Source of the DNA: an uncultured Bryobacterales bacterium
Lineage (GTDB): Bacteria; Acidobacteriota; Terriglobia; Bryobacterales; UBA6623
DNA: 64,000 nt
NCBI GenBank assembly: GCA_951813605.1
Contig: OX638379.1
Location: 1,684,471 to 1,748,470, forward strand
Reading direction: 5' to 3'
A model generated the notes under the pieces. The model did not search any database, was not told the DNA's origin, and worked only from the letters and a program-made list of their open reading frames with translations. Positions 56,959 to 64,000 of the stretch are shown piece by piece. Made by a program: the position numbers and the translations under genes. Numbering within the stretch: position 1 is the stretch's first letter; every line of letters starts with the position of its first letter.

Positions 56959-57225
56959 GCTGGTTCACCCGGGAGATCTTGGTGCGACTCGCCAGACCGC
57001 CGCGCGGGCCGAGTCGCCAGTCGAGGAGCGGTCGGTCGAGGGAAGCGACAAGAATACCGCCGAAGTGGTTCCCAACTGTCCTGGCTGACACCCCACAAAC
57101 AAGCGGGGTGCCTGTAGTCGCGGGGAGTGAAGCTGAGTGCATAACTGTGACTGCGAGACACTGAAATAGCGTAAGCATTATACCGTCGTACTAGTGTTGC
57201 GTTAACAGTCGTTGTAACGGGAGGA

Positions 57226-58618
57226 GAGATATGCCCGAAAGTTGGTGACACTGGATTCAGGCGGCGCGTCGAGCTTCTTGAATACCGTTCCTGAATTGTA
57301 CTCCCTCGATCACCTGCGCGAGTCGCTTCGGCCCGTTTAGCCGGCGCCACTTCTGCTGGGCCGATAGCACCAGTTGCAGCACCATCGCGAATGCTGTCTT
57401 GCGGCTCAGGCACTTCCGCGTTTTGACCGTCCGCAGCCGCAGCGTTGCAAACACGCTCTCGATCGGGTTCGTCGTCCGCAAGTGCCGCCAGTGCTCGGCC
57501 GGGTAGTCGTAAAACGCCAGCAGGTCCTCCCGGTCCTTGGCGAGGCACTACACCGCCTTCTCGTACTTGGCCTCATAGGCCGCCACGAAATGCTTGCAGG
57601 CCCGGCCGCCTCCTCCCGAGTCTCTGCCATCCAGATCTGCTGCAAGCTGCGTTTCGCTCGCGCCTGCAAACCCTTGGGCAGCTTGTCGAGCACGTTCCGT
57701 GTCTTTTGCACCCAGCAGCGCTGTGCGCGAGCTCGCGGGTACACCATCCGCAGGGCCTTGCACAATCCCAGCACCCGTCGCCGACAGCCAGGTCCGGACC
57801 CGTCTGCCAGCCCCTTCGCTTCAGGTCCAGCTGCAGCTCGAGCCAACTCTGGTCGCTCTCGCGCTAGCCGTCCGTTAGGCCGACGAGTTCCTTGCTGCCT
57901 TTCTCATCCGCCTCGATCAGCACCAGCAGGCACTGCTTCTCTTGCTCCAAGCGAGCCTGGCAATAGACACCGTCAGCCCAGATGTAGACCTACTGCTTGC
58001 GGCTCATGTCGCGACGGCTCCATTGCTCGCCGTCCTGTTCCCAGCCCGCCTTCAGGCGGCTGATCGTGCTCGCCGACAGGCCCGCTGGGTCCGGCCCCAG
58101 CAAGGCGCAAGGCCTCCTCGAAGGCCCCGGTCGAGACGCCCTTCAGGTACAGCCAGGGCAGCAGCCGTTCCAGCGAGCGGGTCCGCCGCAGACACGGCGG
58201 CCACAGCGAGGAGCGGAGCTGGATGGGCCCTCCGGATGCGTCGGGAGTGCGATCCCTGGCGCGCGGGACGCGCACCGTGATCGGTCCGATGCCCGTCTGG
58301 ACCTCGCGTTCGGGCAGGTGTCCGTGACGGACGACTCGTCGCCGTCCGTGGTCGTCGAGGCGGTCCTTATGGGCGGCGAGACGGGCTTCGATCTCGGCTT
58401 CCACGGCCTGCGCGAGCAGGCGCTGTGCCTCGCTCCTGAGGACCTCTGTGAGCGCGTCCGGAGACCAAGCCGCGGCCGGGTCGACGGGGATCACGGTCGT
58501 CTCTGATGTATTCTTGCTCATGGCGTATCCTCCTTTTTCCAAGCAAAGAACTTAGGCGACATTGTCGCCGGGATATGCCACCTCTCTCCTAACCGTCACC
58601 AACTTTCAGGCATTTCCC
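57226..58618 (-). mobile_element. IS256-family element, copy 2 (1,393 bp), inverted
   Basis: Ends GAGATATGCCCGAAAGTTGG at the left and GGGAAATGCCTGAAAGTTGG on the reverse complement of the right, matching copy 1. The 9-bp direct repeat ACGGGAGGA flanks it (57217-57225 and 58619-58627). With copy 1 it brackets the adaptor gene in a composite-transposon-like layout. Confidence 0.85.
57257..58521 (-). pseudogene. IS256-family transposase, copy 2, inactivated
   Basis: Starts MSKNTSETTVIPVDPAAAW at 58521 and ends at 57257 with IEGVQFRNGIQEARRAA. It is strongly similar to the intact copy 1 but needs several frame changes: near 58110 after LYLKGVSTGAFEEALR, around 57870, and near 57600. A stop also lies after the AKYEKAV block near 57548. 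Dead copy. Confidence 0.85.
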
Positions 58619-59458
58619 ACGGGAGGACTTGCGAGAGCGGTGCGCGTCAGAACTGTATCCCGAATTCCTAAGCTGTTGATGCTTAAGCGTGTAGTTGAAT
58701 GGCCAAGAGGCTAGAGAGTGAAGAAGAGCGCGTAGCGGGAATGCGTTCCTGAGGCATCTGAGGAGTATTGTTGCCGGAGCTGGAGAGGGCCCCTCAATCA
58801 TTTGGAAGAATTCTGCGGGCATGCCGCTTGATCCCTAGCTTAGTTGGGTTGCTTGCCGGCGGACAGTTCGACCCGGCACGTTAGCCAAGGCGAGCTGACG
58901 GGAAGTCCTGCCACTGTGAACTCCTGCAAGACTCCAGCTTGAGGACGCGGCCGCGATCCGTGTCGCGGCCGCGTCGCAGCCTTTCGGGGCCCCTATTCTT
59001 GGGCAACCAACCGTTCAGACCGACGATCTGGCCGGCCACGAAAACCCGAACACGGTCCGTCGAATGCGGATCAGCACGCTGCTTGTTGAGATTCTTCTTG
59101 GTACGAGTGCGGAAAATAGTCGACCGTTTGGTGCATCAGGTGCAAGCGCTGAAAAACCACGCAGGCACCATCCATGGCGTAGATGGACCCCGGCCTGGGA
59201 GCTAGAATGTCAAGCAAATTGCCGTCGGCTACGGGCGGGAAAGGCGGGGATCGACCCGCGCGGGTCAAGAAGGGTGTACAGCTTCGCCGCGGCTTGGGTC
59301 GCTCGGAAGCTCGCCTACGGGAACATCGAATGGCACGGGGCAATCGCGCAGAAGTCCGGGCCGTTCTTCCGGCCAGGTCCGGCGCGACCCAAACGACTCT
59401 CAAGTCAATATGCAGGGGCAGCTACCAGCGCCACGCAGTCCGATGATAGACTCGTGGG
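58619..59458. other. Long non-coding stretch with a strong GC-rich hairpin
   Basis: About 840 bases. A perfect 13-bp hairpin, GACGCGGCCGCGA (58944-58956) and TCGCGGCCGCGTC (58963-58975) with a 6-base loop, could be a terminator, though no T-run follows. Frames on both strands lack recognisable features, so I see no gene here. Confidence 0.45.
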
Positions 59459-59860
59459 TTGCATGCGACGACCCGCCTTCTACTAGCTATCGTTATCGTT
59501 ACCAATGCTTTAGGTAATGTCATCTTAGGCCATGGCATGCGGGAAGTTGGCGACATCACCTCCTTCTCGCCGGTAAACCTAGTTTCGTCCGGAATCGCGA
59601 GTCTCGCCAGCCCGTGGGTGGTGCTGGGTGTTGTTCTCCTAGCGCTGTTTTTCGCTGCACACACGCTGGTGCTCAGCTGGGCCGATCTAAGCTACGTGCT
59701 GCTCGTCACTTCCGCAGGTTACGTGCTGGTCGCTGTTCTTAGCGCAACTTTCCTGGGAGAAACTGTCACCCCAGCCCGATGGGCGGGAATCGTATTGATC
59801 GCATCCGGTGTCGGCGTAGTTGGATCGACACCGGTTTCAACCGTAGGCGGCAATCCATGA
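59459..59860 (+). CDS. Small EamA/SMR-like transporter subunit 1
   Basis: 133 residues with four hydrophobic segments (about 5-22, 40-62, 65-85, 92-120), the topology of small multidrug-resistance or half-size EamA transporters. Ends with FLGETVTPARWAGIVLIASGVGVVG, the conserved last-helix pattern (GE ... xxxxGIxLIxxGV). The start is a TTG at 59459; no better codon is available in frame. It overlaps the next gene as ATGA, so the two likely form a heterodimer. Confidence 0.75.
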   Translation: MHATTRLLLAIVIVTNALGNVILGHGMREVGDITSFSPVNLVSSGIASLASPWVVLGVVLLALFFAAHTLVLSWADLSYVLLVTSAGYVLVAVLSATFLGETVTPARWAGIVLIASGVGVVGSTPVSTVGGNP

Positions 59861-60216
59861 CCGTCTTCCTGCTTTTCCTGGTCGTGGCTGGCACCGTGCT
59901 GGGCGACCTGCTCAAGGCTCGCGGCATGCGAGTTCAGGGCGCGCCCGGCTCGTTTCGAGTGTCGAGGCTGGCCCGCTTTGCCGCAGGAGCCTTCAGGAAT
60001 TCGTGGTTCTTGCTCTCGCTGCTGGCCTATGCGACCTCGTTCTTCGGATTCCTGGCCTTGCTCTCGATCGAGGATGTGAGCTTCGCGGTCCCCGCGACTG
60101 CCTTGGGGTACGTCTCCGAGACGCTCCTCGCTCGCCTGTTCCTGCGCGAGAGGGTGAACGGCCGCCGGTGGGCCGGTGCCGCGTTGGTGATTGCCGGGGT
60201 CTGCCTGATCGTCTGA
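59857..60216 (+). CDS. Small EamA/SMR-like transporter subunit 2
   Basis: 119 residues, four transmembrane segments. Starts MTVFLLFLVVAGTVLGDLLK at 59857 on the ATGA overlap and ends LRERVNGRRWAGAALVIAGVCLIV. Partner of the preceding gene. The last 224 bases overlap the 3' end of rluB on the opposite strand, and this 3' end is the first copy of a 192-bp tandem repeat that continues beyond the stop codon. Confidence 0.75.
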   Translation: MTVFLLFLVVAGTVLGDLLKARGMRVQGAPGSFRVSRLARFAAGAFRNSWFLLSLLAYATSFFGFLALLSIEDVSFAVPATALGYVSETLLARLFLRERVNGRRWAGAALVIAGVCLIV

Positions 60217-61555
60217 AGTCGTTCGCGCCTGACCGGCTCCTCTGCGATCGGCCTCGGTACGACGATGAACGCCTGTCGGCGGGTCCGTCGCGCCGGGCCC
60301 TGGGCGCCGACCCCCGGTTCAGCTCGCCGGTGCCCGCGCGAGAGGCCGAGCGGCCGCCAGTGGGCCGGTGCCGCGTTGGCGGCTGCCGGGGTCTGCCTGA
60401 TCGCCGGAAGTCGTTCGCGCCTGACCGGCTCCTCTGCGACCGGCCTCGGTACGACGATGAACGCCTGTCGGCGGGTCCGTCGCGCCGGGCCCTGGGCGCC
60501 GCCCCCCGGTTCAGCTCGCCTGTTCCTGCGCCCGAGGCCGAGCGGCCGCCAGTGGGCCGGTGCCTCGATGGTGGCTGCCGGGGTCTGCCTGATCGCCGGA
60601 AGTCGTTCGCGCTTGACCGGCTCCTCTGCGACCGGCCTCGGTACGACGATGACCTCCCTTCGGCGAGTCCGTCGTGCCGGGCCCTGGGCGCCGACCCCCG
60701 GCTAGGAGACGTGCGGTCCGCTTTCCCCCTGCTCCAAGCCCTCTTCGCATCCCGGCCACCGGCCGCCGGAGGCTTGCGCCCCTTGGTCGCTCGCTTGCTC
60801 GGATGGGCGTGCGATTCTTTCTTCAGGCCTTCTTCTACCGGACGCGGGGCCAGAAGTTGTTGGATCTCCCTGGTCCGCAGTTCACGTACCTGTCGAGGTT
60901 CCAGTCCCCTCAGTCTTAGATTTCCAATACTTACACGACGAATTTTTTCGACTAAGAATCCGATGCGCTCGAACATCCGGTGGATTTGACGGTTACGGCC
61001 TTCGACCAGAGTGACTTCGTACCAAGGGTTCCGCGCGAACCGCAGCAACCGGATGGACACGGGCTTGGCCATGCGCCCGTCAAGCTTGATGCCGTCCCGC
61101 AGCTCTTGGATCGCTTCGTTGCTAGGCATCCCGCTAACCTTGACCTCGTAGGTCTTGGGGATATTGTTCCTCGCGGAAATGATGCGGTTCGCGAAATCCC
61201 CATCGTCCGTTAGGATCAAGAGGCCTTCGGTGTTGTAGTCTAGACGCCCCACAGGAAAAAGTCCGGTCGAGGCGTGGGATCCCAGCAAGTCCATCACGGT
61301 CAGCCGCCCCTTGGGGTCACTGGTGCTGGTAATACAGGCCTTGGGCTTGTTCAACGCTAGATACCGACGCTCGGTCCTGTCGTGAACGGCCTTGCCATCC
61401 ACGCGCACCTCGTCCGACGCCAGATCAGCCTTCGATCCGAGTTGGCTAACTACGGAGCCGTTGACGCTGACCCTTCCCTCCTTGATCAATTCCTCCGCCT
61501 TGCGTCGGGATGTGATTCCGGCGCGAGCGATAATTTTCTGCAGTCGTTCTGGCAT
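59993..61555 (-). CDS. rluB: 23S rRNA pseudouridine synthase RluB-like, with long repetitive basic tail
   Basis: 520 residues. Residues 1-60 are an S4 RNA-binding domain (RLQKIIARAGITSRRKAEELI). The catalytic domain follows, with GRLDYNTEGLLILTDDG (the catalytic Asp in GRLDYNTEG) and LVEGRNRQIHRMFERIGF. The core ends near residue 235; such enzymes make one pseudouridine in 23S rRNA domain V. The remaining 285 residues are Arg/Ser/Gly-rich with three 64-residue repeats (units containing SSSYRGRSQRSRS and NDFRRSGRPRQ). The tail overlaps the transporter gene on the other strand. RluB and RluE/F-type paralogues are hard to separate by eye. Confidence 0.88.
   Translation of the reverse strand: MPERLQKIIARAGITSRRKAEELIKEGRVSVNGSVVSQLGSKADLASDEVRVDGKAVHDRTERRYLALNKPKACITSTSDPKGRLTVMDLLGSHASTGLFPVGRLDYNTEGLLILTDDGDFANRIISARNNIPKTYEVKVSGMPSNEAIQELRDGIKLDGRMAKPVSIRLLRFARNPWYEVTLVEGRNRQIHRMFERIGFLVEKIRRVSIGNLRLRGLEPRQVRELRTREIQQLLAPRPVEEGLKKESHAHPSKRATKGRKPPAAGGRDAKRAWSRGKADRTSPSRGSAPRARHDGLAEGRSSSYRGRSQRSRSSANDFRRSGRPRQPPSRHRPTGGRSASGAGTGELNRGAAPRARRDGPADRRSSSYRGRSQRSRSGANDFRRSGRPRQPPTRHRPTGGRSASRAGTGELNRGSAPRARRDGPADRRSSSYRGRSQRSRSGANDFRRSGRPRQSPTRHRPTGGRSPSRAGTGERGASRRRTPRQSRGPRSSHPRSRARPGIRRTRSHRPAARARTTNS
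60130..60716. repeat. 192-bp tandem repeat, three copies
   Basis: Anchor GCCGGGGTCTGCCTGATCG starts at 60193, 60385 and 60577, an exact 192-bp period (64 codons). Copy 1 contains the end of the transporter gene including its TGA; in copies 2 and 3 this codon is GGA. On the minus strand the same repeats encode 64-residue units of the RluB tail. Confidence 0.9.
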
Positions 61556-61607
61556 GAGTGGGGTGGGTCCGAACCTCAGGACCGGTCCTTGGGCTGCTGT
61601 CCGCTGC

Positions 61608-62318
61608 TCAGTCTTCAGAACCGCGAGGTGTCGTCGTGGAACTCTCGGTTTTCGAACCGCCTAGACCGGTCCTAGCGATGGCTTTGGCGGCAGCCTGGAC
61701 GTCCTCATTGAGTGCGGCAAGTCCGAGATCCTCCATTTCCTTCATCGTCGGCAAATCAGACAAGTCGTTCAAGCCGAAGTGGATGAGAAACTCTTTGGTC
61801 GTCTTGTAGCGCATTGGGCGACCGATGACCTTTTTCCTTCCGGCTGGCGTGATGAGCTTGTGGCGAAGGAGCCTGTGAATCACCCCGCCTGGAGCGGAGA
61901 CTCCGCGAATCGCGCCAATCTCGGGAATGGTGATTGGCTGCCGGTAAGCCACGATCGCGAGCGTTTCCAGCGCTGCTCGGGAAAGCCGCAGGCGAGGCTT
62001 GACCGAATTCGCAAACCTCTTGACCGCTTCGTGATGCTCGGCCTTCGTGAACATCCGGTACCCGCCACCGACCGGACGAATCTCCACGCCTCGGCCCTCG
62101 CCTCGGTAGGATTCGCACAGTATCTCCAAGTCCTTGCGCAAGACCTCTTCCGGCAGATCGATGGCGGTCACCAGCTGCGCCACAGTCGGTGGAGTCTCCG
62201 CGGCGAATATGATCGCCTCGAGCACGCCCAGCCTTTGCGCTCGCGGGACATCCTGTTCCTCCAAGACGGCTTGACTCGGGGCGGCCGGAGCCGGAAAGGT
62301 GACGACTGAATCGCTCAA
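61608..62318 (-). CDS. scpB: SMC-ScpAB complex subunit ScpB
   Basis: 236 residues; winged-helix dimer that binds ScpA and acts with SMC in chromosome condensation. Hallmarks: LGVLEAIIFAAETPPT, ALETLAIVAYRQPITIPEIGAIRGV and GRPMRYKTTKEFLIHFGL. The start is TTG at 62318, overlapping the ScpA stop by four bases (TTGA), so translation is coupled. The next gene in this direction is rluB, a common order in many bacteria. Confidence 0.95.
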   Translation of the reverse strand: MSDSVVTFPAPAAPSQAVLEEQDVPRAQRLGVLEAIIFAAETPPTVAQLVTAIDLPEEVLRKDLEILCESYRGEGRGVEIRPVGGGYRMFTKAEHHEAVKRFANSVKPRLRLSRAALETLAIVAYRQPITIPEIGAIRGVSAPGGVIHRLLRHKLITPAGRKKVIGRPMRYKTTKEFLIHFGLNDLSDLPTMKEMEDLGLAALNEDVQAAAKAIARTGLGGSKTESSTTTPRGSED

Positions 62319-63184
62319 GCCAAATGCTCCAGTTCGGAGTCGGAAGACGGTAAGAGTTCCTCTGCTTGGAACGCCTGATCGAAAAGGGCGTGCTTTCGGA
62401 TCACAATCTCGCCGAAGGTCTCTTGCTGCTTCAGCTCGACCGCTTGCGCTTTAACCATTTCGAGCAAGGCGAGAAAGGTCGCGACAACAGAGCGGGCGGT
62501 TCGTTGATTGAGGAGGATATCGCGAATCGGGAGGGGCCCCTCCGAGGCCTTCAGCAGATTCCTAAGGTACCGAATCCGACTTGCCACAGACTCGGTCTCC
62601 CGGTCCATTTCGACGGTCGGCTCGTTGCGAATGCGTTCTAAGACATCACTGAACGTCCTGACCAAGTCGATGAGGGAGACTTCAAGCTGTCGGGAATCGT
62701 CGCCCTCTCCGGGGTCAGACTCCCTCACGCCAGCAGTCCAGACGCTTTCCTCAACCACGCGCTTTTCTTGAAGCATCTGCGCTGCCTGGAGGAATCGCTC
62801 GCGCTCGAATAACCGTTGCACGAGATCCTCGCGGAGATCCTCCTCTGATTCCTCTTCGACATGAGGCGGCGTTGGTAGAAGCGCCTTCGACTTGATATGA
62901 ATGAGTGTCGCGGCCATCATGAGGAATTCCGCGCCAATCTCGAAATCCAATGCTTCCGCACGCCGGATTGAATCGAGATACTGCTCGGTGATCTTGGCTA
63001 TCGGAAGTTCAAGAATGTCCAGCCGCTGCTTCTTGACCAAGTCGAGCAGGACGTCCAAGGGACCCTCGTAATGCTGAAGGTCAACATGAAACGAGTCCGA
63101 TCCCTCTTCGCTGTCCGATTGCCGTTGGTCCTGTCTCGATGGAGACTCGGAGTCGGCGAACGGTTTTGCTTGATTCGATGGCAT
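62315..63184 (-). CDS. scpA: SMC-ScpAB complex subunit ScpA (kleisin)
   Basis: 289 residues. An acidic 30-residue leader is followed by VDLQHYEGPLDVLLDLVKKQRLDILELPIAKITEQYL and EIGAEFLMMAATLIHIKSKALLP, which bind the SMC neck. The C-terminal winged helix with TFLALLEMVKAQAVELKQQETFGEI binds the SMC head. First gene of the scpA-scpB-rluB operon; the promoter should be in 63185-63403, where I see no other gene. Confidence 0.95.
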   Translation of the reverse strand: MPSNQAKPFADSESPSRQDQRQSDSEEGSDSFHVDLQHYEGPLDVLLDLVKKQRLDILELPIAKITEQYLDSIRRAEALDFEIGAEFLMMAATLIHIKSKALLPTPPHVEEESEEDLREDLVQRLFERERFLQAAQMLQEKRVVEESVWTAGVRESDPGEGDDSRQLEVSLIDLVRTFSDVLERIRNEPTVEMDRETESVASRIRYLRNLLKASEGPLPIRDILLNQRTARSVVATFLALLEMVKAQAVELKQQETFGEIVIRKHALFDQAFQAEELLPSSDSELEHLA

Positions 63185-63403
63185 CGACTAGTGGCGCGTC
63201 TGTCAACACCGCATTCCGAGCGACCATGGCGAAACGCACGTCAAGCCATTGCACGCATCGAACTAGAACTCCACTCTAGCACTCGCATCGACGGCTGAAT
63301 CCCGAATAGCTGCCCTAGGGAACGCAGTCCGCGCCGAAACGAATCGCCGTAGCGCCAGCGCTCGGAATCGCCGACGCCTCAGAGTTACTGTCTCAATGTC
63401 CAC

Positions 63404-64000
63404 TCAACCCAGCGCGACCTCAGGGATCTCCGCAGTCGAGCGCGTGGTCACGATTTGGTAGTCGGAATGCCCCCGCACCCACGTGACGGGGTAGTCGTCT
63501 CCCGGACTCCCGAGCAGTGCAAGGCGCAGGACAGTCTTTGCCCAATCCAAGCCATAATCGCTGCGACAGTAAAGCTCTATCCGGCGCGCGGCAAGACATT
63601 GGCGCATGCCGAGTGTCCATGCCCAGCGGGGGAAGTTTTCCAGATCGCCGCCGACACCTGCTCGGATCGAGTTGATGGTTCGTGAGAATTCGTTCAGCGC
63701 CACCAGACGCACCCCGGTTTTCGAGACGTCCGGCTCTGGTTCGTTAAACGCGATGTGACCGTGGATGCCGATGCCTCCGAAGCAGATGTCGATCCCCCCC
63801 AAGTCCCGCATCCGGCTTTCAATTGATTCGGCGTTCGACTCGTTGGGAAAAACGACATTCTCGGGGAGAGGACGCAGCGCCTTTTCCACCGACTGCAACC
63901 AGCGTTCGGCGGCTCCTCGGAAGCTCAGCGGGTGACTCGACGCTAGGGCCTTCCCAGCGGGGTCGGCATACTCGTCCATGAAGAACAGCGTGGAATTCCG
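63404..64000 (-). CDS. Glucosamine-6-phosphate deaminase-like protein, 5' end outside window
   Basis: Partial at the right edge; the frame is open to base 64000. Isomerase/deaminase fold of the NagB/6-phosphogluconolactonase family: FFMDEYADPAGKAL, then GGIDICFGGIGIHGHIAFNEPE, the active-site loop of NagB (GGxGxxGHIAFNEP). Downstream RLVALNEFSRTINS and LGMRQCLAARRIELYC are also NagB-like. Converts glucosamine-6-phosphate to fructose-6-phosphate and ammonia if canonical, but the divergence (H-G-H instead of D-G-H) leaves the exact substrate open. Confidence 0.85.
   Translation of the reverse strand, partial: RNSTLFFMDEYADPAGKALASSHPLSFRGAAERWLQSVEKALRPLPENVVFPNESNAESIESRMRDLGGIDICFGGIGIHGHIAFNEPEPDVSKTGVRLVALNEFSRTINSIRAGVGGDLENFPRWAWTLGMRQCLAARRIELYCRSDYGLDWAKTVLRLALLGSPGDDYPVTWVRGHSDYQIVTTRSTAEIPEVALG

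Noticed and set aside
60265..60705. Plus-strand frame after the transporter as a third transporter gene
   Set aside because: It is made of repeat copies of the transporter's last 25 codons and has no transmembrane body; it is the tandem repeat, not a gene.

Overview
The window looks like chromosomal DNA of a GC-rich Gram-negative bacterium, most likely an Acidobacteriota (Bryobacterales/Solibacter-like). The clues are a 1,100-residue Oar-type TonB-dependent receptor with an N-terminal carboxypeptidase-like repeat, several secreted sulfatases, two giant secreted PVC-type dehydrogenases with HEAT repeats and a terminal cytochrome c, and an rluB-scpB-scpA block. The phylum is inferred from gene style; there is no rRNA in the window.

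Layout. 1-8.1 kb: a partial sulfatase diverging from a gluconate-2-dehydrogenase-subunit-3/GMC oxidoreductase pair, decayed IS91 remnants, then the TonB-dependent receptor. 8.5-14.1 kb: a small accessory segment with an isoprenylcysteine-methyltransferase-like membrane protein, a DUF2971 protein, a truncated SRAP (yedK) start and a large HelD-like helicase with an inserted nuclease-like domain. It is bracketed by two diverged copies of a 60-bp hairpin-bearing repeat. 14.1-32.9 kb: an apparent genomic island integrated at the 3' end of ssrA (tmRNA). A P4-type integrase lies next to tmRNA, and a 24-bp near-perfect copy of the tmRNA 3' end marks the far boundary. Cargo: a PVC-type dehydrogenase, a putative selenoprotein (in-frame UGA at a U-x-x-C motif with a SECIS-like hairpin), sulfatases, three Tat-exported N,N-dimethylformamidase-like paralogues plus fragments, a broken esterase and a ceramidase/enolase-superfamily chimera.

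33-59 kb: a second PVC-type dehydrogenase, then a mosaic of oxidative and efflux genes cut up by insertion sequences. It holds a NodT-type outer-membrane efflux lipoprotein, a membrane-anchored TlpA thioredoxin, two Rieske oxygenases, a GPP34-cytochrome P450 fusion, an intact RND pump, and a second adaptor-RND operon whose RND gene is decayed and split by an IS256-family element. Insertion sequences present are IS1380, an ISKra4 relic, two inverted IS256-family copies and an IS110 fragment. The Rieske/P450/efflux set may make and export an oxidised lipid-like compound (inference).

59-64 kb: housekeeping DNA, with a paired small multidrug-resistance/EamA-like transporter, rluB, scpB, scpA and a partial glucosamine-6-phosphate-deaminase-like gene. 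The rluB tail contains a 192-bp tandem repeat that was copied from the antisense of the neighbouring transporter gene.

Many genes carry single stops or one-base deletions. Some may be assembly errors, but the density of IS elements and truncated genes points to real decay in the accessory DNA.
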